Part shown: positions 1 through 6,502 of the stretch, one piece after another
Layout: each line of letters begins with the position of its first letter
Numbering within the stretch: the first letter of the stretch is position 1
Assembly: GCA_016213245.1 (NCBI GenBank)
Contig: JACRBC010000004.1
Coordinates: forward strand, 1 to 33,732
DNA: 33,732 nt
Source of the DNA: Candidatus Solibacter usitatus
GTDB lineage: Bacteria; Acidobacteriota; Terriglobia; Bryobacterales; Bryobacteraceae
Direction of reading: 5' to 3'
Made by a program: the position numbers and the translations under genes
Notes under the pieces: generated by a model
The model's input: only the letters and a program-made list of their open reading frames with translations
Told to the model about the DNA's origin: nothing
The model's database searches: none

Positions 1-535
1 ACACCACTGCCAGCCGGGAGTTCTTCGGATCGGTGGAGGCCTTCAGGAAGTCCGGCGGCCCCTGGCCGTGGTTCTTGGCATGCGAGATGCGCGACAGCGC
101 GCCGCGGTAGGGCATGAACTTCTCATCCAGCCCCAGCTTCCTATAGATCTGTTTGATCAGCCCGAGCTGGTCGTCGTCGTCGTAAATGTGAAAAGAGGTG
201 GTGAAGTTGCGCCGCAGCCCGGCCAGCGAGGCCCCGTCTCGCCGCAGCAGGCGGACGCAGAAGGAGTGGAACGTGGATACATTCGGTCCAGAATCGGCCG
301 CAAGGTGGTTCAAGAGGCCCGCCACGCGCTCTCTCATCTCGCCGGCAGCCTTGTTGGTGAAGGTGACGGCCAGCACCGACGGTCCGTAAACCCCTTGATT
401 GGCAATCAGATGCGCGATGCGATGGGTGATCACCCGCGTCTTGCCGCTGCCGGCGCCGGCCAGAATGAGCAAAGGGCCGTCGACGTGCGCGACGGCCTCG
501 CGCTGTTGGGGATTCAGGCCGGAGAGAAAATCCAT
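1..535 (-). CDS. UvrD/PcrA-type superfamily 1 DNA helicase, N-terminal part (runs off the window)
   Basis: ATP-dependent 3'-5' DNA helicase of the UvrD/Rep/PcrA group, used in excision and mismatch repair and in clearing replication forks. I translated the minus strand from ATG at 535; about 178 residues are present before the window edge. The N-terminal Q-motif region reads LNPQQREAV. The Walker A motif GAGSGKT has its lysine at about residue 32. Motif Ia is VTFTNKAAGEMRERV, followed by the STFHSFC motif and an RRNFTTSF segment. These are in the usual order for the family. The start is conventional, because only a few residues precede the Q motif. No clear Shine-Dalgarno precedes it; a TAAAAT -10-like hexamer lies at 560-555 on the minus strand. 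It is divergent from the sigma-factor gene. UvrD, PcrA and Rep cannot be separated from this fragment. Confidence 0.95.
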   Translation of the reverse strand, partial: MDFLSGLNPQQREAVAHVDGPLLILAGAGSGKTRVITHRIAHLIANQGVYGPSVLAVTFTNKAAGEMRERVAGLLNHLAADSGPNVSTFHSFCVRLLRRDGASLAGLRRNFTTSFHIYDDDDQLGLIKQIYRKLGLDEKFMPYRGALSRISHAKNHGQGPPDFLKASTDPKNSRLAVV

Positions 536-686
536 GGGAGGGCGCTAAGTGGCAATTTTAACACGCGGCCGGAAGTTCAAACGGATTGGGATGAGATTGT
601 TGTAACCTGGGGGCAAGCCGAGTCCGCCTTAAGATTTGTGAAGGAGTGTTGACAAGTTTTGACGCACCCGGCGATGCTGCCCATTC

Positions 687-1301
687 ATGCTGGTCGAATT
701 CGAAGTCGTGGAGCGAGCGCGCGCCGGCGATCCGGTGGGCTTCAACGAGCTCGTCACGGCATACCGGCGGCGCATTTTCGGGATCGTGTCCCGCATGATC
801 GGCCGGCCGGAGGACGTCGAGGATGTGGCCCAGGAGGTATTCCTGCGGCTCTACTTTTCGCTCGACCAGTTGCGGAGCGCGGAAGTCTTCGAGCCGTGGC
901 TGTACCGCCTGACGGTCAACGCGGCGCTGGACTATCTGCGCAAGCGCAAGAAACGCCGGCTGGAGGCGCGGGTCTCCGACCTCAGCGAGCAGCAGGTGAT
1001 GATGGCCGATGCCGCCGCCGGCACGATGGTTCAAACCGAGAACCGGCAGCGGGCGCGGACGCGCGAATTGGTCGATTCGCTGCTCAGCGGGGTCTCCGAG
1101 GAGGACCGCCTGCTGTTGACGTTGAAGGAAGTGGAAGGCCTGTCGTTGAAAGAGTTGGAAACGGTCTATCATGTGAACGAGAATGCCTTGAAGGTGCGGC
1201 TGTTCCGGGCAAGGCAGAGGGTTTTGAAGGCCTACGCGGCATCCCGGGGAGAAGCCGCCTTGGGGCCGGAAGCGAGCGCGGAACCGAGAGAGGAAGTTTG
1301 A
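687..1301 (+). CDS. RNA polymerase ECF-type sigma-70 factor
   Basis: Alternative sigma factor of the ECF (RpoE-like) group, 204 residues, a normal size. Region 2 covers roughly residues 15-95, with the core-binding PEDVEDVAQEVFLRLY segment and the WLYRLTVNAALDYLRKRKKRR stretch that contacts the -10 element. Region 4 is near residues 135-190, with a helix-turn-helix around LSLKELETVYHVNENALKVRL. Its stop codon lies 1 nt before the next gene, a membrane protein placed as its anti-sigma partner. Two upstream promoter readings are possible: an ECF-like TGTAACC at 602-608 with GTCC at 623-626, which would suggest autoregulation, or TTGACA at 650-655, which would give an almost leaderless mRNA. No good SD is seen immediately before ATG 687. 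The regulon cannot be inferred. Confidence 0.93.
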   Translation: MLVEFEVVERARAGDPVGFNELVTAYRRRIFGIVSRMIGRPEDVEDVAQEVFLRLYFSLDQLRSAEVFEPWLYRLTVNAALDYLRKRKKRRLEARVSDLSEQQVMMADAAAGTMVQTENRQRARTRELVDSLLSGVSEEDRLLLTLKEVEGLSLKELETVYHVNENALKVRLFRARQRVLKAYAASRGEAALGPEASAEPREEV

Positions 1302-1302
1302 G

Positions 1303-1665
1303 ATGAAAGAGCGAGCAGACAACCTGGAGCGGGATTTCGACCGGCTGCTGAGCGCCTACCGCGACGCCTGCCAAGCGCCCGAGCCCAGCCCTGAGTTCAT
1401 ACCGATGCTGTGGGCGCGAATCGAGAACGGACGGAGTTGGACCACGCAGGTGTGGAAGTGGGCCAACGGCTTTGTGGCCGCCGCCGCCGCCGCCAGCCTC
1501 TTTCTTGTGCTGTTGCAGATGCTGCCCCGGCACAGCTCGGACTTTTACGGCGCGACTTACCTGGAAACCTTGGCCGACCATGACGACGACCAGGCACTGG
1601 GCGAGGTGGCTCGCGTCACCGTCCCGGCCGCGGAGGGTCCCGGGCAGGAGCTTCCAAAGCGATGA
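1303..1665 (+). CDS. Putative membrane anti-sigma factor
   Basis: A 120-residue protein with a short N-terminal cytoplasmic part, one membrane helix at about residues 55-74 (an alanine-rich run then LFLVLLQML) and an acidic periplasmic tail. The gene begins 1 nt after the ECF sigma stop codon and its own stop overlaps the following start by 4 nt, so the three genes are one translationally coupled unit. Position, size and topology match anti-sigma factors, and the cytoplasmic part would bind the sigma factor. No HxxxCxxC zinc motif is visible, so it is not a typical ZAS-type anti-sigma. The function is inferred from context; I do not recognise a named domain. Confidence 0.75.
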   Translation: MKERADNLERDFDRLLSAYRDACQAPEPSPEFIPMLWARIENGRSWTTQVWKWANGFVAAAAAASLFLVLLQMLPRHSSDFYGATYLETLADHDDDQALGEVARVTVPAAEGPGQELPKR

Positions 1666-2069
1666 TCCGCAGGTCCAATCTCAGCCTGGCGCTTTCGATG
1701 GTGCTGGTCTTCGCCAGCGGGGCGGTGGTCGGTGCGGTCGGCTTCCGCTACTATAACCTGCGGGAGTCAAGCGCCGGGCAGCGTCCTCCCAGGTCGCCCG
1801 ACGATTACCGCAACTCCTACCTGAAGGAGATGAAGACGCGGTTGCATTTGAACGGCGATCAGACGCGCCAGCTTGAGGCGGTCCTCGACGAGACCCGGAA
1901 CCAGTTCAGGGAACTGCGTGAAAAGCACAGGCCGGAGTTCAGGGCGCTGCAGGATGCCCAGACTGAGAAGATCAACTCCATGCTGAACGCCGATCAGCAG
2001 GCCGAGTACGCCCGCATGCGCGCCGAGCGGGACGCCCGCAGGAAGGCCGAGGAATCAAAGAGGAAGTAG
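1662..2069 (+). CDS. Membrane-anchored Spy/CpxP-like (LTxxQ) periplasmic protein
   Basis: A 135-residue protein with an N-terminal membrane anchor or uncleaved signal at about residues 7-29, followed by a charged, helical periplasmic domain. Two degenerate LTxxQ-like motifs are visible, LHLNGDQTRQL and SMLNADQQAEYARM, separated by an amphipathic helix rich in E, R and Q. This is the pattern of Spy/CpxP chaperone-like and periplasmic heavy-metal-sensor families (CnrX/ZraP type). It is the last gene of the sigma/anti-sigma cassette (4-nt ATGA overlap). It could be a periplasmic input for the anti-sigma or a product of the response; this is inference. A GCAGGCC/GGCCTGC hairpin follows at 2100-2123. 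Confidence 0.75.
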   Translation: MIRRSNLSLALSMVLVFASGAVVGAVGFRYYNLRESSAGQRPPRSPDDYRNSYLKEMKTRLHLNGDQTRQLEAVLDETRNQFRELREKHRPEFRALQDAQTEKINSMLNADQQAEYARMRAERDARRKAEESKRK

Positions 2070-2099
2070 ACCCGGCCGCGTGCGCCTTCAAGGAATCCA

Positions 2100-2123
2100 G
2101 CAGGCCGCCGCGAGGTGGCCTGC
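2100..2123. terminator. Intrinsic hairpin between convergent genes
   Basis: A 7-bp stem GCAGGCC/GGCCTGC with a 10-nt GC-rich loop lies between the convergent Spy-like gene and rpmE. There is no long T tract on either side, so it is a weak or bidirectional terminator candidate. Confidence 0.45.
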
Positions 2124-2131
2124 CACTGTCT

Positions 2132-2383
2132 TCAGGCCACGGGCTGGGGCTTGTTGGCGGCGCGCTGGGCCTTGAGAGCGGCCGAGCGCAGTACCTGCTT
2201 GTTGAAGCGGTCCACGCGGCCCTCGGTATCCACGAGCTTCTGGCGTCCCGTGAAAAACGGGTGGCAGCTGGAGCAGATCTCCACGCGGATGTCGCCCTTA
2301 TGCGTGGAGCGCGTCTTGAACTGGTGACCGCAGGCGCAGATCACACTGATTTCGCTATAGGCGGGATGGATGCCGGCTTTCAT
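2132..2383 (-). CDS. rpmE: 50S ribosomal protein bL31 (zinc-binding type)
   Basis: Ribosomal protein bL31, 83 residues, a component of the large-subunit central protuberance and of the intersubunit bridge to the 30S. It begins [22 protein letters not shown], and the core [27 protein letters not shown] is diagnostic. Cysteines 16, 18, 37 and 40 form the zinc-binding C+ pattern, so this is the zinc-dependent paralogue rather than the YtjA type. The start at 2383 is set by homology; AAGGA lies about 12 nt upstream. A TATACT -10 hexamer at 2413-2408 on the minus strand suggests its own promoter. It sits directly downstream of the small RNA gene at 2457-2687, but a strong terminator separates them. 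Confidence 0.96.
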   Translation of the reverse strand: MKAGIHPAYSEISVICACGHQFKTRSTHKGDIRVEICSSCHPFFTGRQKLVDTEGRVDRFNKQVLRSAALKAQRAANKPQPVA

Positions 2384-2407
2384 CGGGGGAATGTCCTTGA
2401 CAGAGCC

Positions 2408-2413
2408 AGTATA
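2408..2413 (-). promoter_or_regulatory. Candidate -10 element of the rpmE promoter
   Basis: TATACT on the minus strand (5 of 6 matches to TATAAT), 24 nt upstream of the rpmE start. No convincing -35 hexamer is found 16-18 nt further upstream. Confidence 0.4.
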
Positions 2414-2463
2414 GCAGAGCGGCGGGGTCCACGGGGCGAACAGGAGTGAAAGGCGCAAATACA

Positions 2464-2498
2464 AACGCCCCGCAGCCGGACTCCGGCGGCGGGGCGTT
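2464..2498 (-). terminator. Strong intrinsic terminator of the small RNA
   Basis: A 10-bp stem AACGCCCCGC/GCGGGGCGTT is continued, after a single A/G mismatch, by an inner GCCGG/CCGGC stem with a 3-nt loop. On the minus strand a T-rich tract (TTTGTATTT) follows at about 2465-2457. The plus strand lacks a T tract, so it acts on minus-strand transcripts. Confidence 0.85.
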
Positions 2499-2611
2499 AC
2501 GGTAGCCTGTCTTTCTCAGGCCTTCTGCCTGAGCAATGCGCTTGGATGGCCGGCGCATGTCAATCCCTGCCCTTCACTGAAGCCGGGGTGAGAGAGTGAC
2601 CAGAACGAGCT

Positions 2612-2656
2612 TTAGCAGTCGACCACCTCACGCGTGTGATAACTACCAGTTCTCAT
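2612..2656 (-). CDS. 14-residue small ORF behind a perfect extended SD
   Basis: ATG at 2656 to TAA at 2614-2612 encodes MRTGSYHTREVVDC. It is too short to assign to a family. GGAGG ends 14 nt upstream of the ATG, longer than the usual 5-9 nt, but complementarity to the 16S tail continues through CCAGC, so initiation could still be strong or the ribosome could be held. The frame stays open for 31 codons after the TAA, up to a TGA at 2518-2516. The peptide ends in Cys, so it could be a leader peptide, but no regulated downstream gene other than rpmE (beyond a terminator) is present. Confidence 0.45.
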   Translation of the reverse strand: MRTGSYHTREVVDC

Positions 2657-2693
2657 TGTTGCTGGATCACCTCCTTTCTTCAGTGATGGCCTC

Positions 2694-2722
2694 ATCGTAA
2701 TCGAGGCAGGCCGGTCTGTCAA
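2694..2722 (-). promoter_or_regulatory. Sigma-70 promoter of the small RNA
   Basis: Minus strand: a perfect TTGACA -35 box (2722-2717), a 17-nt spacer and a TACGAT -10 box (2699-2694). The expected transcription start is near 2687, 8 nt before the 16S-complementary stretch. Confidence 0.7.
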
Positions 2723-2815
2723 CGAAAATCTGGAACAGAACCGGAGAAAAGTGTTTCAAACCGCGGAGCCGGCCGCCGCGGCGTCCCGGGGGCCAAGGTG
2801 GGCGGTCCGGGGCGG

Positions 2816-4054
2816 ATGTACAATACGGTGGTGCCAACTACCGGGCAGCCGCACTTGATCGATCCGGCCGTGACCGCAACTGCCCAGGGCGCGCTGCACG
2901 GCTCGGCCGCCGGCCGGGGATTGTCGGGACTGTTCATTTCCGGCGTCCTGATGTCGTTTCTCGGCGCGATTCTGCCGGCCTGGCGCTACCACATCGCGCC
3001 CGACTACCTGCTGATCGGCACCTACTTCCTGTGCCAGAACGCCGGCGTCCTGGCCGGGGCGTGGATGGGGATGAGGTTCATGCGCCGCAAGGGCATCGCC
3101 TTCACGCTCAGCTTGGGGGCAGGCGTGGCCGCGGCAGCGCTGGTCCTGCTGGCATTCTTTCCGCCTCCAGCGCCGTTCTGGTGGCGCCTGGCCGGCCTGC
3201 TGCTGGTCGGATTCGGCGCCGGCACCCTGAACACAGCGGCTTTTCACGCCATTTCGGCGGCCTATCAGTTGAACAAGGCCGCCGCCGTCAACCTGGCTGG
3301 GGCGATGTTTGGCCTGGGCTGCCTGCTCTGCGCCCTGTTTCTTTCCGGCACTTTCTTCGCCTATTCCGTGCAGAGCGTCCTGCTGCTGCTGGCGGCGGCG
3401 CCGCTGCTGGCGTCGGTGAAGTATGCGCGCTGGAAGATGCCCGCCGGCGCGCCGCTGGAGCATCCGGCATGGCGCCAGGTGGCCAAGGACTTTCGCAGCC
3501 CCGCCGCCATCCTGTTTGCCCTTCTGTTGTTCTTCCAGTTCGGCAACGAAGGCGCGCTGGCCGGCTGGCTGGCGCTCTTTCTGACCCAGAGGCTGGGCGT
3601 CAGCCCGGAAACTTCGCTGTTGCTGCTGGCGGTCTATTGGGCAGCGCTGCTGCTGGGCCGGGTGGGGGCGCAATGGCTGCTGCCGCGCGTGTCACACGCA
3701 CGCCTGCTGGCCGCCGCGGTGGTGGCGCCGATGTTCGCCTGCCTGGTCCTGCTGCTCACCAACAACCTCTTCGGCGCCACGGTGGGGGTGCTGCTGGCCG
3801 GAGGCGGCTTTGCCGTCATCCTGCCGCTGGTGATGGAGAAGACCAGCGACCGCTTCCCCTACTTCCATCCGGGCTTTTTCAACGGCATCTTCTCGCTGGC
3901 CCTCACCGGCGGACTGCTGGCCCCTGCCTCGGTCGGCTACCTTGCCCACCATTTCGGCATCGGCGTGTTGATGGGGTTGCCCTTGCTGGGCTCCGTGCTG
4001 GTCCTGCTGCTGCTGCTGCTGATCCTGCTCGAGGACAAGCTCAGCGCAGCCTGA
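2816..4054 (+). CDS. Major facilitator superfamily transporter
   Basis: Polytopic inner-membrane transporter of about 412 residues, with roughly 12 hydrophobic segments. The first begins near GLFISGVLMSFLGAILPAW, and a central break around residues 210-235 (the charged KYARWKMPAGAPLEHPAWRQVAKDFR stretch) separates two six-helix halves, as in the MFS fold. The substrate is not predictable; the FGNEGALAGWLALF segment and overall look resemble sugar/FucP-like or general MFS permeases, but this is weak. An in-frame GTG at 2798 would add six residues. I prefer ATG 2816, though neither has a clear SD. It ends convergently with, and overlaps by 14 nt, the following minus-strand gene. Confidence 0.85.
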   Translation: MYNTVVPTTGQPHLIDPAVTATAQGALHGSAAGRGLSGLFISGVLMSFLGAILPAWRYHIAPDYLLIGTYFLCQNAGVLAGAWMGMRFMRRKGIAFTLSLGAGVAAAALVLLAFFPPPAPFWWRLAGLLLVGFGAGTLNTAAFHAISAAYQLNKAAAVNLAGAMFGLGCLLCALFLSGTFFAYSVQSVLLLLAAAPLLASVKYARWKMPAGAPLEHPAWRQVAKDFRSPAAILFALLLFFQFGNEGALAGWLALFLTQRLGVSPETSLLLLAVYWAALLLGRVGAQWLLPRVSHARLLAAAVVAPMFACLVLLLTNNLFGATVGVLLAGGGFAVILPLVMEKTSDRFPYFHPGFFNGIFSLALTGGLLAPASVGYLAHHFGIGVLMGLPLLGSVLVLLLLLLILLEDKLSAA

Positions 4055-4688
4055 GCATGGCCTTTCCTCCCGGACCGTCATAGACCAGCTCGATCTTCTT
4101 CAACTGCTTGAGCTTGCCCTTCCATTGGAAGTAAATCAGGCCGCTCCTGGCAGAGCCGCCCGGACCCTCGTTCAGCGCCAGTTCCTGAGCTGCCCGCGCG
4201 CCCCGGTCCGAGTAGGTGGCCGTTTCATCGGATGTGGTCCGTGATCCAGGCCTGCGCACTGTCGGGTCGCCGGGAAAACGCTCGGCCGGGCGGCGGGGCG
4301 CGATGACCACTCCTCCAATGCCCCCACCCACCTGGATGCCCGGAGGATGGTCTCCAGAGTATTCCGGATTCCGGATGTCGGCGGCGGCCATTCCGGGGGT
4401 GGCCGGCGCCCACTCCCGCGACGCCCCGTTCAGCCGCAGCCGGAAGTGGCTGGACGAGACCGGCAGGCCAGGATTGCCGCTGGGAAACACGGCCACCTCG
4501 ACTACAAGGTAGCTGGAGGTATAGAACGAACCGCCGCCCGGCCCGGGCGCGTCGACGGCGCGGCCCAGCAACTCGGCGCCGATAGAGGCATGTGCCGTCC
4601 TGGCGCTGGCGGCGTAGTCCGGCGCCGACGGTTTGGGCGGCGTGCCGCCGCTCAGCGCGGGCAGCAGCGTCAACCATGCGGCCAGCAT
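4041..4688 (-). CDS. Secreted hypothetical protein
   Basis: About 215 residues from ATG 4688, beginning MLAAWLTLLPALSGG, a short signal-peptide-like hydrophobic stretch; I chose this start over the upstream in-frame ATG at 4736 for that reason. The body contains a beta-type segment (SFYTSSYLVVEVAVFPSG, SSHFRLRLNG), a glycine-rich GGGIGGVVIAPRRP stretch, and a C-terminal basic/beta segment (LIYFQWKGKLKQLKKIELVYD). I do not recognise the family. It is divergent from the PBP4-type gene with only 30 bp between the two starts, and both products are exported, so they may share regulation. The C-terminal end overlaps the MFS gene by 14 nt. Confidence 0.7.
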   Translation of the reverse strand: MLAAWLTLLPALSGGTPPKPSAPDYAASARTAHASIGAELLGRAVDAPGPGGGSFYTSSYLVVEVAVFPSGNPGLPVSSSHFRLRLNGASREWAPATPGMAAADIRNPEYSGDHPPGIQVGGGIGGVVIAPRRPAERFPGDPTVRRPGSRTTSDETATYSDRGARAAQELALNEGPGGSARSGLIYFQWKGKLKQLKKIELVYDGPGGKAMLRLR

Positions 4689-4718
4689 TCTCACGGCCCC
4701 AGGATACACTGGATAGTC

Positions 4719-6191
4719 ATGCGCACGGCCATTCATGCACTGCTAACGGCGTTGCTCGCCACCCTCGCGGTTGCGCAGACGCTGGAAGAGTCGGTGGAGA
4801 AGATTCTGGCCGCCCCGGCGGCGCGCAAGGCGGCCTGGGGCGTCCACGTGATCGATCTGGCCAGCGGCCGCACGCTCTATGCCAGGAATGCCGGTGTTCC
4901 TTTCACCCCGGCTTCCAACACGAAGCTGTTTTCCACGGCTCTGGCGCTGATGCGGCTTGGGCCGGATTACCGCTTCGAAACCAGGGTCCTGGGCGCGGCT
5001 CCCGGCTCCGCCGGGCGGATGAAGGGCGACCTGCGCCTGGTAGGCGGCGGCGACCCCACGCTTTCGGCCCGTGCTATGCCCTACCAAAAAGGCCCCATCG
5101 AGGGCGATCCGCTGCAAGGCCTGGCCGCGCTGGCCGACGAAGTGGTGGTCCAGGGCGTACGAGTCGTGGAGGGGAATGTGATCGGCGACGACACCCTGTG
5201 GCCGTGGCAGCCGTACCCGGAAGGCTGGGCCGCCGGCGACCTGGCCTGGGAGTACGGCGCTGCGGTGAGCGCTCTCACTCTGAACGATAACGCGATCTCC
5301 ATCACTGTCCGGCCCGGCCAGTCGCCCGGCGCGCCGGCTGAATTGGCTCTGCGGCCTGCGGTGGAGCATTTCACATTTCTTTGCACACTCCGGACGGAAG
5401 CCGGCGCTGAGCGCAAGATCACCCTGGACCGGGCGCCGGGATCGAGCGTGGTCGAAATCGGAGGCGCCGTTCCCCCAAACTCAGCGCCCTACTCCCGGTT
5501 GATCGCCGTGGAGGACCCGGCGCGCTTCGCCGCCGAGGCGTTCCTGCTGTTGTTGCGCGCCCGCGGGGTCTCGGTGGGCGGAGCCGCCAGAACGGCCCAC
5601 CGCGCAGCCGGCCAGCCCTACCTTCCGCCCCAGGGCGTGGTGCTGGCGCGCCGGCTCTCGCCCCCCTTGCTGGAGATCGCCCGCGTGGTGGACAAGGTGA
5701 GCCAGAACCTCCATGCCGAAATCCTGTTGCGTGAGGTGGGCCGGGTGAAGCGGGGACAGGGGACCGCCGCCGCCGGCCAGGACGAGATGGAGGAGTTCCT
5801 CCTCGGCCTGGGAATCGAGAAGCCGGACTTTTCGCTGGAAGACGGTTCCGGGCTCTCCCGGCGGACCTTGATCAGCCCCACCGCCGTCACCTCGCTGCTC
5901 GGGTACATGCATCAGAGCCCGCACGGGGAGGCCTTTTGGAGCCTCCTGCCGGTCGCCGGCGAGGACGGAACGCTCTCCACGCGCTTCCGCGGCGTGGATG
6001 GCGCCTCGTCGATCCGCGCCAAAACCGGGACCATCAGTCACGTGGCGGCGCTGTCGGGCTACGCGGGCCTGAACGGCGGCCGGCGCCTCGCGTTTTCCAT
6101 CATCGCCAACGGCGCCACTGGCCCTGCGGCCGAGGTCCGTGCCGTGATTGATAGAATTGCGGTAGCGGTCATGCGCGAAGGACAACGATAA
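4719..6191 (+). CDS. dacB: D-alanyl-D-alanine carboxypeptidase/endopeptidase (PBP4 type)
   Basis: Periplasmic low-molecular-weight class C penicillin-binding protein that trims or cleaves D-Ala cross-links in peptidoglycan. It is 490 residues, within the family range. A signal peptide covers residues 1-20 (MRTAIHALLTALLATLAVAQ). All three active-site motifs are present: SNTK with nucleophile Ser66 and Lys69, SQN at 328-330, and KTG at 435-437. The DGSGLSRR segment typical of the family precedes the KTG motif. The long insertion between the first two motifs is the extra-domain region characteristic of PBP4. The open frame continues far upstream over the antisense of the neighbouring gene, but the signal peptide fixes the start at 4719. 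An FmdB-like gene follows after 2 nt. Confidence 0.93.
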   Translation: MRTAIHALLTALLATLAVAQTLEESVEKILAAPAARKAAWGVHVIDLASGRTLYARNAGVPFTPASNTKLFSTALALMRLGPDYRFETRVLGAAPGSAGRMKGDLRLVGGGDPTLSARAMPYQKGPIEGDPLQGLAALADEVVVQGVRVVEGNVIGDDTLWPWQPYPEGWAAGDLAWEYGAAVSALTLNDNAISITVRPGQSPGAPAELALRPAVEHFTFLCTLRTEAGAERKITLDRAPGSSVVEIGGAVPPNSAPYSRLIAVEDPARFAAEAFLLLLRARGVSVGGAARTAHRAAGQPYLPPQGVVLARRLSPPLLEIARVVDKVSQNLHAEILLREVGRVKRGQGTAAAGQDEMEEFLLGLGIEKPDFSLEDGSGLSRRTLISPTAVTSLLGYMHQSPHGEAFWSLLPVAGEDGTLSTRFRGVDGASSIRAKTGTISHVAALSGYAGLNGGRRLAFSIIANGATGPAAEVRAVIDRIAVAVMREGQR

Positions 6192-6193
6192 CC

Positions 6194-6421
6194 ATGCCCA
6201 TCTACGAATACGCTTGCCAGGAGTGCGGGACGAAGTTCGAGAAGCTCATCCGGCGCGAGGCCGACCTCGACGCACTGGCCTGCCCGTCGTGCGGCCAATC
6301 CCGGCTCGCCCGGCAACAGTCCACCTTCGCGCCCCAGATGGGCGCTTCCAAGCCGGCCGCGCCCGCCATGTGCCCTTCGGGCGGGATGTGCCCGACTCCG
6401 GGGAAGTGCGGGTTGAACTAG
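6194..6421 (+). CDS. FmdB-family zinc ribbon protein
   Basis: A 75-residue protein starting MPIYEYACQECGTKFEKLIR, the hallmark of the FmdB putative regulatory zinc ribbon. CxxC pairs at Cys8/Cys11 and in ACPSCGQ bind zinc. The C-terminal tail is short and cysteine-containing (AMCPSGGMCPTPGKCG), as in many family members. FmdB proteins are small and of unclear function; a role in transcriptional regulation was proposed from the fmd operon of methylotrophs. It begins 2 nt after dacB and is probably cotranscribed with it. lexA follows after 81 nt with its own promoter. Confidence 0.9.
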   Translation: MPIYEYACQECGTKFEKLIRREADLDALACPSCGQSRLARQQSTFAPQMGASKPAAPAMCPSGGMCPTPGKCGLN

Positions 6422-6467
6422 TTTGAGCCTGTGTCTATCTTTCGTTTAGTCCTGGCGGCCGGGGGGC

Positions 6468-6496
6468 TTGACTTTCGCTAAGTATTCGCCAAGAAT
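6468..6496 (+). promoter_or_regulatory. lexA promoter with embedded direct-repeat operator candidate
   Basis: TTGACT at 6468-6473, a 17-nt spacer and AAGAAT at 6491-6496. The predicted start of transcription falls at or next to ATG 6503. The spacer contains the 9-bp direct repeat TTCGC(T/C)AAG at 6474-6482 and 6485-6493, an 11-bp period (one helical turn). This resembles the TTC-N8-TTC arrangement of direct-repeat LexA boxes (GTTC-N7-GTTC), so it may be the autoregulatory SOS operator. Confidence 0.5.
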
Positions 6497-6502
6497 GTTG
6501 GC

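Larger units (their letters stand above)
2457..2687 (-). ncRNA. Candidate small RNA carrying a 16S-tail complement and a 14-codon ORF
   Basis: A discrete transcription unit of about 230 nt on the minus strand, bounded by a consensus sigma-70 promoter and a strong intrinsic terminator. The 5' part contains AGAAAGGAGGTGATCCAGC (2679-2661), the exact complement of the conserved 3' end of bacterial 16S rRNA. A 14-codon ORF follows, starting at 2656. Visible structure: TCACTGAAG (2686-2678) can pair with CTTCAGTGA (2582-2574), and GGAGGTGA (2674-2667) with TCACCCC (2591-2585, one bulge), which would hide the SD. A 6-bp hairpin ATGCGC/GCGCAT lies in the 2559-2537 area. A 7-bp hairpin CTCAGGC/GCCTGAG with a 5-nt loop is at 2533-2515. 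The terminator follows. I do not recognise a named RNA family. It could be a sORF mRNA, a structured regulator or an anti-SD decoy. Confidence 0.62.

Noticed and set aside
68-652. 194-codon plus-strand ORF at the left edge
   Set aside because: It is the antisense of the UvrD N-terminus, which has all helicase motifs.
2355-2558. 67-codon minus-strand ORF between the small RNA and rpmE
   Set aside because: It runs straight through the terminator hairpin and the rpmE promoter and start, and has no SD.
2661-2679. Plus-strand reading as the 3' end of a 16S rRNA gene
   Set aside because: Only the last 19 nt match; the sequence before it is not helix 45 or any 16S segment, and there is no ITS or 23S afterwards. 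The minus-strand reading, with promoter and terminator, explains it better.
4347-4718. N-terminal extension of the PBP4 reading frame
   Set aside because: It is antisense to the secreted protein gene; the signal peptide at 4719 defines the start.
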